64,000 nt of DNA from Wolbachia endosymbiont of Oedothorax gibbosus (GCF_936270435.1 NZ_OW370567.1:248001-312000), one strand, 5' to 3'; positions 37,185-47,250 are shown, numbered from the stretch's first letter. Numbers and translations: made by a program. The notes: generated from the sequence alone by a model not told the origin.

Positions 37185-37264
37185 TAAATTAGCTTGTTTT
37201 CTTATTGATAGATCAGAGTCTTTTTCTATAAGTTTTATCCTATCTTTTTTGTTTATTTCAGTAA

Positions 37265-37540
37265 TTTTTTTTTCAAGTAATTATTTTCAACCGTCAATTC
37301 CCCTATAACTTTATGCAAATTTTCTATTTCTTGTCCTAATATCCTTTGTTTTCTTATACTCTCACTTTCTTCTATAAATAGGTCTTTTAATCTTGCTAAT
37401 ACTCTATCACGCCAATCATATAAATTTGTTGATGGTATTACTACATATCTCTGCTGTGCTTTTTTGATTTTTTATTGCTTCCAAAGCTATCTTTGCTTTT
37501 AACTCTGCTTTTTTGTTCTCATACTACACTCCATTCTTTT
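37265..37540 (-). pseudogene. IS3-family OrfA, frameshifted
   Basis: The reverse strand reads NKKAELKAKIALEAIKNQKS, then shifts frame to IPSTNLYDWRDRVLARLKDL, and ends in a leucine-zipper-like EIENLHKVIGELTVENNYL before the poly-A slip site. The same break occurs in the copy at 56510-56790, so the family may already have been degenerate or may use frameshifting here. Confidence 0.65.
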
Positions 37541-37606
37541 CCCTTTTTACTCGGATTAACCATTTTTTTTTGGTCTAATTTATGGGGTGCATTATAAAAT
37601 ATAGTT

Positions 37607-37739
37607 GCCGCCTTGCATTTTTGGACTATTTTCATACCAATTTTCGATAGCTTCATCGATGTAACGAAAAATATTTCCTCTTTATTTCTAGAAATTTGTT
37701 ATATTCGCTATGGTTACTGACTCTCATTTTTTGTGGCAT
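37607..37739 (-). pseudogene. IS5-family transposase N-terminal remnant
   Basis: The reverse strand reads MPQKMRVSNHSEYNKFLEIK and, after a one-base shift, RYIDEAIENWYENSPKMQGG, the usual start of IS5-type transposases. It is cut by the IS3 element at 37592. Confidence 0.5.
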
Positions 37740-37784
37740 ATTTTTTCTTCAAAGGTTAAATGGCTATTTTATAATGAATTTTGT

Positions 37785-39066
37785 GTATCCGTTCAGCAGA
37801 GTGGCAAAATAGGTAGACAAGGTGATCTAAAAAGATAATCATAGGGTAAACGTGAGGTAATATGATTGATCTAGAAGAGCTCTGCAAAAATTTACAGCAA
37901 AAAAATAGAGAAGTTGGAAGTAGAAGTAGAAAACTTAAAAGCAGAAAATAAAGCCCTGAGGATAGAGAACGCTGAATTAAAGGAGAGGCTTGGTTTAAAC
38001 TCGAAAAATTCATCTCTGCCAAGCTCTAAAGAATTATACAAAATAAAGAAGGACAAGCCAAAGAGCGACAGAAACGTCGGTGGTCAGGTTGGTCATAAAG
38101 GAAGTTTTCGCGCCAAAATGGATGCAGATGAGGTGATAAAAGTAAAGTTGTCATCTACTTGTGAATGCGGAGGAGAGATTGCAATATGCAAGGGACCGTA
38201 CATTCATCAAAAAGTTGATCTTCCGTAAATTAGGCCTTATGTAGTGGAATATCAATGGTCGTTGCCGGAGATGCGGGAAAAGAAGAAGCAGTAAGTTACC
38301 AGAAGGTGTTACGCCAGATACATTTGGTCCAAAAGTTAAGTCAACAATCGCGGCGCTGAGCGGATTTTACAAGAACTCGAAAAGAGAAATAGCAAATATT
38401 ATAAAAAATATTTTCAACCTGGACATCAGTGTTGGTAGCGTGTCAAATAGCGAGGCTAGAGTTGCAGAAAAATGCCAAGAAGCATATGAGCAGATCGAAC
38501 AAGAGATAAGTAGAAGTAAAGTTCTACTTATTGATGAAACGAGCCATTATAACAAAGGTAAACTCGCTTGGTGTTTGCAAGCAATACGGCAAGTTTTGTA
38601 AAATTTACAGAGTCAAGGGGAATGAAAGTTTTAAAAAACAGTGTATGCTGCAATCGTAATAGCTTGGTAGTAACTGACAGATATGCAGCATACAATTATT
38701 TTTCTGATGAAAAGAGGCAAATTTGTTGGATCAAGGGATTTTGAAACATAGTTGGAACATTGAGGTCAAAATTCTCGGCTGTTATTTGAGAGATGTTGCT
38801 GTTGAGTTGTTTGCACTGAAAAAAGCTCTGTTAAAAAATGAGATAGATGTTTTTAGATTTGCCAGACGTGCCAGAAAATTGCGAAAACGTACAAGGTATT
38901 ACTTGAAGGAGATATTTTACCTACCTGAAGCAATAGGAGCTTCTCGAGTTGCAAAAAATATTTTGAAATCTGAAAGAATGATGTGGAATTTTTTGAATGA
39001 TTCAGAAAACATTCCATTGACATGCTGAACAACAGATACGACACTATGTCGTTTACCGTAAAAACT
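37785..39066 (+). pseudogene. IS66-family element, degenerate transposase
   Basis: The left end is GTATCCGTTCAGCAGAGTGG. The transposase is spread over several frames: leader MIDLEELCKNLQQKN, frame 37914-38228 with a coiled coil (ENLKAENKALRIENAELKER) and the zinc-binding CECGGEI, a middle with LLIDETSHY, and a piece 38723-39028 (ALLKNEIDVFRFARRARKLR to FLNDSENIPLTC). Multiple frameshifts and stops make it dead. The right end is missing, replaced by the IS5-type element at 39067. Confidence 0.85.
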
Positions 39067-39653
39067 AGACCTCTTTCGAAACTAGCATAAAGCCAAAGAA
39101 GATATACAATGGTAATTTAGTGTGAAGGAGATAGATGAAATACAAAACAGCAAAAGAGTTAGAAGATGAGAAATTTCGCAGATTAACAGGGCTAAAAAGA
39201 GCAACGTTTGATAAGATAGTGGAAATTCTAAGGAAAGCAAATAAAAAGAAGAAAGCTAGAGGAGGAAGAGCTAAGTGAGGAAAACATGCTCCTAATGGTA
39301 TTAGAGTATCTCCGCGAATATCGGACATATTTTCATATTGCGCAAAGCTATGGAATCAGTGAAAGTGGAGCATATAAGACAGTAAAGTGGGTAGAAGACA
39401 AGTTAGTAAAACATCCAGATTTTGCATTACCAGGACGAAAAGAGCTCTTAAAAAGTGATATGGAATATGAAGTTTTAGTGATTGACGCAACCGAAACTCC
39501 TGTTGAGAGGCAAAAAAAAAGCAAAAAAGATTTTATTCAGGAAAAAAGAAAAAGCACGGTATAAAAACACAAATTATTACCGAAAAAGATAGTAAAAAAA
39601 TTATTTGTACGTCTTTTTCAAATGCTAGGAAGCACGATTTTCGGCTTTTTAAG
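39067..39653 (+). pseudogene. IS5-family element (IS1031/ISWpi1-like), truncated
   Basis: It starts AGACCTCTTTCGAAACTAGC. The reading frame MKYKTAKELEDEKFRRLTG is broken by a stop near 39276, then LREYRTYFHIAQSYGISESG and VLVIDATETPVER follow, with another shift in a run of A. The 3' end is cut by the IS982-type element at 39654. The resemblance to ISWpi1 is from memory of the family. Confidence 0.7.
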
Positions 39654-40121
39654 ACCCCAGTTGCGGATTAATCAATATAGTAAAATCTAGAAATACAGGG
39701 CTTTTTGTGTGCCGTAGAGACACAAGGAATGTTCAGGAAAGAGCAAACTAAGTGCGAAAGCTGCACAATAGATGAGGGTGGGCCCCTCGGAGCCGGTTTA
39801 CAAGAGCAGGCTTCAAACAACCATAAGCTGCTTTGGTAAAGAGCCAAGGTAGTGAGCGTTATGGAAAAGGCGTAATTATGCGTCATGTGTGAAATAGAGA
39901 GATGAACGCAAGTGAACCACTGATTACACGTCGAAAGGTAATGCGATGATGTCAAAACCAGGGGAGAAAAAGTAACTTGGGATAAGCCTATCGGGAACTT
40001 GTCTACTGGGTAGGTGGCATCCGGCATATAGGTGGCATGAACCTATTTCAGGCTATTGTGTGGAACTATGGGAACCTGTCGTTTCGATGATAAGGGAGAA
40101 GTCCAAGGAGCTGAACTCTAA

Positions 40122-40984
40122 GAACCTGTTCATAATCTCAAAAAAGTGATAAACTATGAGATGATGTATATGAATAAGGATATATGAGAAATTTATACCC
40201 AAGTGACATAAGTCGAGAACAATTTGAAAAAATCAGATCAATTCTGGAGAGTAGTAGGAAGAAAACAAAACCAAGAAAACTTGATTTGTATGATGTATTT
40301 TGTGCAGTGCTGTACGTCCTAAAAAGTGCCTGTCAGTGGAGAATGCTGCCAAAAGATTTTCCAAAATGGCGAAGTTGTTACGAATATTTTAAAAAATGGA
40401 GTGAAAAACCAAGCGAAGATACAGAAAGTACTTTGGAGCGTGTATTAAAAAAAATTAGTTGGAGAGACACGTATCAGCAATGGTCGGAAAGAAAGAACTA
40501 GTTTTTGTATAATTGATGCTCAGAGCGTAAAAAATGCAGATACTGCTGAAAATAAGGGCTACGATGCAGGTAAAAAAATTTCAGGAATAAAGCGCCATAT
40601 TGCAGTAGATACACAAGGTTTACCACACGCGATTTATGTAACAACGGCAGAAGCAACCGACCGCAGCAGTGCCATGAAAATGGTCGAAAATGCTAAAGAA
40701 AAACTCTCTGAAGTTAAAAATATACTTGTTGATGCAGGCTACACTGGAGAAAATTTTGCAACACAAATAAAAGCAACTATTGGTTCGACGGTCGAAGTAA
40801 TAAAGCGAAGTGAATTACACACCTTTGTTGTACTGCCAAAGAGATGGGTTGTTGAGCGCTCTTTTGCTTGGTTGGAAAAATGTAGGCGTTTGTGGAAAAA
40901 TTGCGAGCGGAAACTCAACACTAGCTTACAAATGGTCGTTCTTGCTTTCACTTCTTTACTCCTTAAAAGATTATGAACAGGTTC
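40122..40984 (+). mobile_element. IS5-family (IS427-type) element inside outer intron A
   Basis: The inverted ends are GAACCTGTTCATAATC and GATTATGAACAGGTTC. It is flanked by TAA/CTAAG repeats. The corresponding position in outer intron B is uninterrupted. The transposase is in two frames, 40184-40501 (MRNLYPSDISREQFEKI) and about 40480-40976 (IIDAQSVKNADTAE to VVERSFAWLEKCRRLWKNCE), so expression needs a frameshift or the gene is broken. Confidence 0.85.
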
Positions 40985-41118
40985 TAAGGAAGAGAGTACT
41001 GATGCGAAAAACAGGGGCGGATTAGCTCGTAGTAGTGAAGAAGTTTTTGTAATGGAAATGGAGCGAAGGGGCTGAGTTATTTAGTTTTAATTATTTATCA
41101 ACCGAAAGGGAAGAGTTA

Positions 41119-42366
41119 ATGAATAAAACAAAATCTTTTGACATACCAAAGCAACTGATTTGGAAAGCTTATAAACAAGTATCCAAAAACAGAGGTGCGG
41201 CAGGTGTAGATGAGGTCTCGATAACAAAGTTTGAAGAAAATCTAAAAGATAATCTATACAAACTGTGGAATCGGATGTCATCCGGAAGTTATTTTCCAGA
41301 ACCAGTAAAAGCTGTTGCGATACCAAAAGATACAGGAGGACAAAGAACTTTATGTGTTCCTTCAGTATTCGACAGGATAGGGCAAACAGCAGCTACTATG
41401 TATCTCGAACCGTTAGTAGAGCAGGAATTTCACGAAGATTCGTATGGTTATAGACCAAACAAGTCTGCACTGGATGCGGTAAGTACAGCGTGTAAGAGAT
41501 GTTGGAGAAGTGATTGGACGATAGATCTTGATATTTCTGGATTTTTCGACAATCTGGATCATGTGTTAGCACTGCAAACTATCAAGAAGCATACAGATTG
41601 CAAGTGGGTCATACTGTACGTGGAAAGGTGGATGAAAGCCCCGATTCAACTAGCAGATGGCAGTAAGGTAGTTAGGAATAAGGGAGTTCCACAAGGAGGT
41701 TCTGTAAGCCCAATCATTTCTAACATATTTATGCATCATGCATTTGATATGTGGATGAGGCAAAACTACCCAACAATACCATTTGAGAGATATGTAGATG
41801 ATGCAATGGTGCACTGTAAAACCCAGAGACAGGCAAAATTCATAAAAGACAAGATCGAAGAAAGATTGGCTGAGTTTAAGCTAAAATTACATCCTGAAAA
41901 GACACAAATAGTGTACTGTAAGGATGACAATAGGAGAGATGAGTTTCCAATACAGAGCTTTGACTTTCTGGGTTACACGTTCAGACCTAGACTGGCAAAG
42001 AACAATAAAATAGGAAACTATTTTGTCTCATTTCTACCTGCAATTAGCAACAAAGCCAAGAAGAAGATCAACCAAACCATAAGGTCATGGAAAATACGTA
42101 GGCAAACATATACAACACTAGAGAAAATATCAAAGAAAATAAATCCTATAGTCCGAGGCTGGTATCAGTACTATGGCAGGTTTTATAAATCAGAGATGTA
42201 TCCATCTCTCAGAAATGTAGAGTGGCACCTAGTAGGATGGGTCAGAGCCAAATATAAGAAACTTCGAAATCATGGAAGACTAGCAAAGCAATTTCTAGCA
42301 AAAGTGAGAAAGAGGTCTCCAAATATTTTCTATCACTGGACACTAGGATTGGGATCAAAAGGCTGA
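41119..42366 (+). CDS. Group II intron reverse transcriptase/maturase (outer intron A)
   Basis: 415 aa. The RT domain has NRGAAGVDEVS, GYRPNKSALDAV, DISGFFDNLDH, GVPQGGSVSP and the active site FERYVDDAMVHC, with YVDD where most intron RTs have YADD. A maturase/GIIM-like domain follows (IVRGWYQYYGRF). There is no HNH endonuclease. Ribosome site AAAGGGAAGAG. The protein is intact although the host intron is interrupted by an IS5 and by another intron. Confidence 0.92.
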   Translation: MNKTKSFDIPKQLIWKAYKQVSKNRGAAGVDEVSITKFEENLKDNLYKLWNRMSSGSYFPEPVKAVAIPKDTGGQRTLCVPSVFDRIGQTAATMYLEPLVEQEFHEDSYGYRPNKSALDAVSTACKRCWRSDWTIDLDISGFFDNLDHVLALQTIKKHTDCKWVILYVERWMKAPIQLADGSKVVRNKGVPQGGSVSPIISNIFMHHAFDMWMRQNYPTIPFERYVDDAMVHCKTQRQAKFIKDKIEERLAEFKLKLHPEKTQIVYCKDDNRRDEFPIQSFDFLGYTFRPRLAKNNKIGNYFVSFLPAISNKAKKKINQTIRSWKIRRQTYTTLEKISKKINPIVRGWYQYYGRFYKSEMYPSLRNVEWHLVGWVRAKYKKLRNHGRLAKQFLAKVRKRSPNIFYHWTLGLGSKG

Positions 42367-42373
42367 ATAACGG

Positions 42374-42393
42374 GAGCTGTATAAATCGAGAGG
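42374..42393 (+). ncRNA. Domain V 5' half of outer intron A
   Basis: GAGCTGTATAAATCGAGAGG pairs with TTTACGTACAGTTC at 44817-44830. Stem pairs on both sides of a CG bulge and the GAGA tetraloop are complete once the inner intron is removed. Confidence 0.88.
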
Positions 42394-42923
42394 GTGCGCC
42401 GTGGCACGCATTAAGAAATACTTAGCAGAGCTAAGCGGGGTTCAGAATAAATGGCCTCGAGGTGAACAACTAACTTTAACCCGAAAGGGGAGGAGGACAA
42501 GAGCATGTATGTAAAGCGAGAGTTGTCTGAAGATGTGTAAGATAACGGCTTGCAACACCTGATCAATATGGTTAAAGCTAAACTGCTTGAATTCTAATCT
42601 TCAGGGGTGGGACTTCACATCCATGGGTATCACATTTAAAACCCCATGTCTACAGTAAGCACAGATTAAACTTTCGTTTGTGCGACATTCTGGCTGTAGA
42701 ACGATAAGTAGTGAACTTATTTAAGAGGATGAATGGAAAACCTAAGTTGATCTAGAACAGTTCTTAGTGACGGAACATGGGATGACCTAAGGAACGCGAG
42801 TTCTATGGTTACGGAGTCATCGTAGTAGTCGTGGAAGTAACGAACCACCGGGGAATGTGGGAGAGCCACATACAGGGCAAAGGGTGACAGATAATTGAAT
42901 GTTGAAATTGGGAGGTACGCAAG

Positions 42924-44717
42924 ATGCGGAAAGCTGAAACAATACTTAACATTATACGTGAACGCGGACAAAGAAATCTGCCGGTTAAAAACGTATATCG
43001 CCTACTTTATCAGCGTGATCTTTACCTTCAAGCGTATGGTAAACTTTGTCGTAATAAAGGTGCTATGACAGAAGGTGTAACTGCTGAAACAGTTAATGGT
43101 ATGTCTTTGGAGAAAATTGATAAAATCATAGAGGATTTACGCTATGAACGATATCGATGGATACCAGTAAAACGTATCTACATTTTAAAGAAGAGCGGTA
43201 AACGAAGGCCGTTAGGATTGCCAACATGGTCAAACAAGTTACTTCAAGAAGTAATCCGATTAATATTGGAAGCCTATTATGAGTCTAAATTTAGTGAGTG
43301 TTCACATGGATTCCGGCCAAAGCGTGGATGCCATACTGCATTAAAAGCAGTAACGCAAAAAGGCAGAGGTACAAAATGGTTTATAGAAGGGGATCTCAGA
43401 GCATGTTATGACTCAATTGATCATACCATATTGTTAAAAATACTGAGTGAAAGCTTTCAAGACAACCGTTTTATCCAACTAATCAATCGACTGCTAAAAG
43501 CAGGATATATGGAAAATTGGAAGTACAATAAGAGTCACAGTGGAGTACCACAGGGCTCTATTATTGGTCCAATTCTGAGTAACATATTACTCGATCGGTT
43601 AGATAAACATGTGGAACATACATTAATACCAGCAAATAACCGAGGTAAGCGAAGAAGGACAAACCCAAAATATTTAAGGTTAACCAAGCAAGTATCGATG
43701 ATGAGAAAACAAGGGAATTGGGAGCAAGTAAGGCAACTGCGCCAATTAGTGCAGAGTATGCCATCTAAGGACTCTTGTGATCAAAATTATCGACGTCTTT
43801 GGTATGTTAGGTATGCTGATGATGTTCTGGTAGGGTTTGCAGGACCAAAAAATGAAGCTGAACAAATTAAAAATGAGATTGCTAGATTCCTCAATGAGGA
43901 GCTCAAACTTATGCTTAATGAAGATAAAACGCTTATTACACACGCATGTGATAGCAAAGCCAATTTTTTGGGTTATGAAATACACGTCTTGCATGCAGAT
44001 GATAAACATGATCATCGGACACAGCGGTGTATTAACGGTAGTGTTGGCTTACGTGTACCACACCATATAAAGCAGAAAAAGTGTTCTGAATATATGCGTT
44101 GTGGAAAGCCTATACATTTACCTCAACGTACAATTGATACAGCTTACAGTATTGTTGCTCAGTATCAAACTGAATATCGAGGAATTGTACAATACTACAA
44201 AATGGCCTACAACCTTCACACACTAAGTTATCTGAAGTATGTGATGGAAGTATCATTAGTAAAGACTTTAGCATCTAAATACAAAACAACTTGCAGGAAA
44301 ATTTATAGAAAATTTGGTGCGATGATTGAAAACGATGAAGGTGAAAAACGAAAAGTCATCCAAATCAGAGTAGATCGTTTACCATCAAAGATACCATTAA
44401 TTACACACTTTGGTGCTGTGTCGCTAAAATGGAATAAATGGGTAAGCATAAGTGATAACCTTATACCAATATGGAATAAGCGTAGTGAAATAGAGCAAAG
44501 ACTATTGGCACAAACTTGTGAATTATGTAAATCACAAGAGCAGATTGAGGTACACCATGTACGTAAACTTGCTGATCTACGAAGTAAGAGTAATGTTGAA
44601 CTACCTGAATGGAAGAAAAGAATGATTGAACGACAGAGAAAAACTCTTGTTGTTTGTCATGAATGCCATAAGAAAATCCAATATGGGAAATATGATGGTG
44701 ATTCCTTAAAACGTTAG
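42924..44717 (+). CDS. Group II intron RT/maturase with HNH endonuclease (inner intron)
   Basis: 597 aa. RT motifs are HGFRPKRGCHTALKA, EGDLRACYDSIDH, GVPQGSIIGPILSN and the active site VRYADDVLVGF. A maturase domain follows, then a C-terminal HNH endonuclease (CELCKSQEQIEVHHVRKL and CHECHKKI). Ribosome site GGGAGGTACGCAAG. A complete RT-maturase-endonuclease should support splicing and retrohoming. The identical protein is encoded at 52337-54130, which implies recent spread. Confidence 0.95.
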   Translation: MRKAETILNIIRERGQRNLPVKNVYRLLYQRDLYLQAYGKLCRNKGAMTEGVTAETVNGMSLEKIDKIIEDLRYERYRWIPVKRIYILKKSGKRRPLGLPTWSNKLLQEVIRLILEAYYESKFSECSHGFRPKRGCHTALKAVTQKGRGTKWFIEGDLRACYDSIDHTILLKILSESFQDNRFIQLINRLLKAGYMENWKYNKSHSGVPQGSIIGPILSNILLDRLDKHVEHTLIPANNRGKRRRTNPKYLRLTKQVSMMRKQGNWEQVRQLRQLVQSMPSKDSCDQNYRRLWYVRYADDVLVGFAGPKNEAEQIKNEIARFLNEELKLMLNEDKTLITHACDSKANFLGYEIHVLHADDKHDHRTQRCINGSVGLRVPHHIKQKKCSEYMRCGKPIHLPQRTIDTAYSIVAQYQTEYRGIVQYYKMAYNLHTLSYLKYVMEVSLVKTLASKYKTTCRKIYRKFGAMIENDEGEKRKVIQIRVDRLPSKIPLITHFGAVSLKWNKWVSISDNLIPIWNKRSEIEQRLLAQTCELCKSQEQIEVHHVRKLADLRSKSNVELPEWKKRMIERQRKTLVVCHECHKKIQYGKYDGDSLKR

Positions 44718-44726
44718 ATTATTGGA

Positions 44727-44761
44727 GAGCCACGTGATACGGAAACGGTCATGCGTGGTTC
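44727..44761 (+). ncRNA. Domain V of inner intron A
   Basis: A hairpin opening GAGCCACGTGAT and closing ATGCGTGGTTC, located just after the RT stop, where group II domain V is expected. Confidence 0.8.
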
Positions 44762-44961
44762 GGAGAGAGGCTGTTGGAAAAGTGCTTAATAGTAACTCGC
44801 TGGCTGCCTACTCTACTTTACGTACAGTTCTGCGAGAGACTGGTGGGGAAGTTCCGCCGGTCTACTCTCCAGGCTTCATGGAATATGAAACTAATGTAGA
44901 AAAGATGTGCACCAAAAAATTTATTGGAGCAGTTGTGTTAAAAGTCAATAGGAAAATTGAT

Positions 44962-45014
44962 GTAGCTGTGAATAAGTACTTAAGATTTGTGTGGGCGTAC
45001 TTATTCACAGCTAC
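44962..45014. repeat. Perfect 18-bp inverted repeat
   Basis: GTAGCTGTGAATAAGTAC and GTACTTATTCACAGCTAC are exact complements separated by 17 bp. It lies near the distal end of the IS110 region. The role is unknown. Confidence 0.75.
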
Positions 45015-46065
45015 GCTATTACTATATAGAAGCAGTCTTAGGACTATATTCCTCAGTAAAAACCCTGTCATCTCTGACTAAAGAGTTAGCAAGAATAAGC
45101 AATTTCCTCATAGCAGCAGTGGAAGCAATTTATATGGCTTTTTATATTGATTATATAATCTAGTAAAGAAAGGTTTGATATAAGAATTAACTTTTTGTGC
45201 ACTGAGAATACACATGTGTAAAACTTTCCTGATTTGTGATCTACCTCCCTGAATGCACCTTTTTCCTCTACTAAAACCACTATCTCGATTAAAAGGCGCA
45301 AGTCCGACAAGGCTAGATATTTGTTTTTCTTGAAGAGTTCCAAATTCAGGTAAATAGCAGATCAAAGTTAGGGCTGTGATTTTACTTATACCTGGTATAC
45401 TGGTTATTGATATGTATTTTTTTGCAAGGTCTTGGTTTTGATCGATAAATGTAATCATTTCATCTTCTAAAGTTTTTATTTGATTGTGTAAAATTGCAAG
45501 AAGATCTTCTATCTGCTTGATTATAGATGTATCAGTTACCTGTTGGTTTTTTGTATTTTTGCTATTTCTACTAGCTGGTTTCTACGAGATAATTTTTGTT
45601 TCAAGCAATCAATATTACTATTACCAACTGTTAAGGGAGTAGCACGCATATCTGTGTTATTAATATAACGTGCTGCAGTCTAGTTTTTGTAGTAATACCA
45701 AGGCTTTTAGCATAGTCTCTAACCCATCTAGGTTGAATGACGTACACCTCAAAACCATTGCTTAGTAAAGTATATGCGCATAATTTTTCGTATCCGCCGG
45801 TTGCCTCAAGACCAACTTTGGTTACATTATGCAAACGTAAAAAGTCTAGTGTTTTATCGATGGCTTGTATACTGTTTTCAAACGTTTTATAATGTCCAAA
45901 TGGGTGAATGTGGATATCTAATTTACTTTTGCTAACATCAATGCCAGCAATAATGTTTGATGAATTCATAATTCCTCCGTAATAATAACATATACTGCAT
46001 TTTCCAGTCTTATATACGAGCCTAAAAGCTCAATCAGTTGTTCGGAACTTTCAGTATAAAACCTA

Positions 46066-46129
46066 AGAGAAGAGAACCTTGCTCCAATACGGTCCTTATG
46101 ACCAAGATCTATGGCGGTTCCTCTTCTCT
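46066..46129 (-). ncRNA. Candidate structured RNA at the IS110 non-coding end
   Basis: The arms AGAGAAGAGAACC and GGTTCCTCTTCTCT pair with one bulge, and inside is a second hairpin GGTC-CTTAT-GACC (46091-46103). It lies just upstream of the IS110 transposase start, the place where active IS110 elements encode their bridge RNA. The structure is visible; the function is inference. Confidence 0.45.
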
Positions 46130-46152
46130 ATACATCTTTATATTACTACTTC

Positions 46153-46946
46153 TTAATACTTATAAAGACTTAATTTCAACATATAAGATCTATGCCTCGA
46201 ATGCTCAAGCTCAAGTCTGTCTTTTAGGTAGCCAAAAACTGTTTCAATAATCGACCTTTTTCCTAAAAAAATCTTTTCTTCAAGCAGCATTAATGTGTTT
46301 TTCATACCTTTTTTTACTTTGGTAACGAGCTCTATCGAAGAGTTTTGCAAAGAGCTCTTTCTTTATATAGCCCTTATCACCAAACAAAAGACCGGTCAGT
46401 TTTTCAGTTAATTTTGGTACTGGTTTTCTGTCGTCAACGTTACCTTTAGTCAGTGTAACTCCTTGAATTTCGCCAGTTTCATTGATTACCATATGCAATT
46501 TGAAACCAAAAAACCAGCCGTATGTAGTCTTTCCAAGCTCCGCCAATCCTTTGAAAACTTTGTTTCTTGAGATTCTTTTTGGATGGCAAACAGCGATAGA
46601 CGTTGCATCTATGTACGAAATTCCGGTCACTTTTGACTGCTCACTTTAACAAGAGCACTAAATACCATAAAACCCTCGGTTTTAGCCTAATAAATCTACT
46701 ATATGTTGGCAAATTTTGAAACTCAGATCCATATAGTGCTTTCAAATAATATGTATAGAAAGATTTAAAGTCCTCACATCTAGATTGTTGATAAAGTAAA
46801 ATTATAGTAAGAATTTCAGAATGCGTAATCTCTGCCGTTCTGGTAGGTTTTTTACTGTTTGGCAGGAGTTTTTCTGCGAAATTTTTGTTTATAGCCTTGC
46901 AAAAATCGTCTACAAAGCAAAATAATTCTGTTACATTTTTATTCAT
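46153..46946 (-). pseudogene. Transposase of the divergent IS982-type copy, broken
   Basis: Three pieces: 46641-46946 (MNKNVTELFCFVDDFCKA), 46280-46630 (TGISYIDATSIAVCHPKRIS, GNVDDRKPVPKL, LLFGDKGYIKKEL) and 46153-46350 (KRSIIETVFGYLKDRLELEH). They are separated by a stop and frameshifts. The C-terminal end is displaced by the IS110 and outer intron A. Confidence 0.85.
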
Positions 46947-47040
46947 GGGTAACCTCTCTATTTTTTGATAATATGTTTCCGGAGTTTACCCTATTTTCCT
47001 ATCTTTTTCACTGACTTCTAATCCGCAACTGGGGTTTAAA

Positions 47041-47250
47041 GTGCCTGGCTACCTTACTGTTCCACAAATTGCAAAAATCCTCAAAGTTACTACTCATTGG
47101 CTTTACGATAGAATCAATAATGGTCAAATTACAATACAAAAAGATGATAGTAAAACCAGAGGCAAATACTTATTTGAAGATAAACCAGAAACTGTTAGAA
47201 TTCTAGTGGATTTTAAAAACGGTAAACTCAACAACCCAAATTTTTTATAG
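47041..47250 (+). pseudogene. Helix-turn-helix remnant, possibly from a phage serine recombinase C-terminus
   Basis: 69 codons: GYLTVPQIAKILKVTTHWLY then DRINNGQITIQKD...KYLFEDKPETVRILVDFKNG, a MerR/excisionase-like winged HTH as found at the C-terminus of alphaproteobacterial phage recombinases. It has no proper start (GTG immediately after the IS982 end), so the upstream gene was probably lost on insertion. Confidence 0.45.

Larger units (their letters stand above)
35317..37592 (-). mobile_element. IS3-family element interrupted by IS982 copy 3
   Basis: The ends TATAGTGCACCCATTTGTCTAGACCA and, inverted, GGTCTAATTTATGGGGTGCATTATA mark the element, and the uninterrupted version lies at 55535-56830. 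The IS982 is inserted downstream of orfB at CATTTAAAGCAC. No target duplication is obvious for the IS3 itself. Confidence 0.88.
42394..44816 (+). mobile_element. Group II intron, inner copy A, inside domain V of outer intron A
   Basis: 2,423 bp. The 5' end is GTGCGCC and the 3' end CCTACTCTAC, with a bulged A at 44810, 7 nt before the end. Its own domain V is 44727-44761 (GAGCCACGTGATAC...GCGTGGTTC). It carries the 597-aa RT. It appears identical, over the same 2,423 bp, to the inverted copy at 52238-54660. Its junctions are fixed by restoration of the outer domain V in both places. Confidence 0.92.
39707..44870 (+). mobile_element. Group II intron, outer copy A (contains RT, IS5 and an inner intron)
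   Basis: The 5' end is GTGTGCCGTAG, matching the GUGYG consensus. The 3' end is CTACTCTCC, with a bulged A (44864) 7 nt before the end, as expected of domain VI. Comparison with the intact IS982 shows exact exon joining at CAGGGCTTTTT|AGGCTTCATGG. Domain V is split: its 5' half is 42374-42393 and its 3' half 44817-44830, and joined they give a canonical 34-nt hairpin with GAGA loop and 2-nt bulge. It carries the 415-aa RT in domain IV. An IS5 sits upstream of the RT. Confidence 0.9.
44931..46187 (-). mobile_element. IS110-family element, degenerate, inside the IS982-type copy
   Basis: The transposase pieces are 45631-45969 (IIAGIDVSKSKLDIHIH, VGLEATGGYEKL) and 45108-45458 (SITSIPGISKITALTLICYL, LVGLAPFNRDSG), the RuvC-like DEDD and Tnp20 parts of IS110 proteins, broken by frameshifts. 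Boundaries are approximate, set by where the IS982 homology stops and resumes (about 44930 and 46188). The non-coding end upstream of the transposase is about 45970-46187. Confidence 0.75.
39654..47035 (-). mobile_element. IS982-type element, divergent copy, filled with other elements
   Basis: The ends are ACCCCAGTTGCGGATTA (39654) and CTAATCCGCAACTGGGGT (to 47035). The flanks TTAAG and TTAAA are a near-match 5-bp duplication. The element pieces are 39654-39706, 44871-about 44930 and about 46188-47035. Between them lie outer intron A (39707-44870) and an IS110 (about 44931-46187). Its own sequence differs from the three identical IS982 copies, so it is older. Confidence 0.8.

Noticed and set aside
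39668..40027. 119-aa reverse ORF over the 5' end of outer intron A
   Set aside because: It overlaps conserved intron RNA sequence; the equivalent region in copy B is not conserved as protein.
41119..42366. Reading the YVDD RT as a retron or diversity-generating RT
   Set aside because: It has a maturase-like C-terminus and lies in domain IV of an intron with clear 5' and 3' ends.
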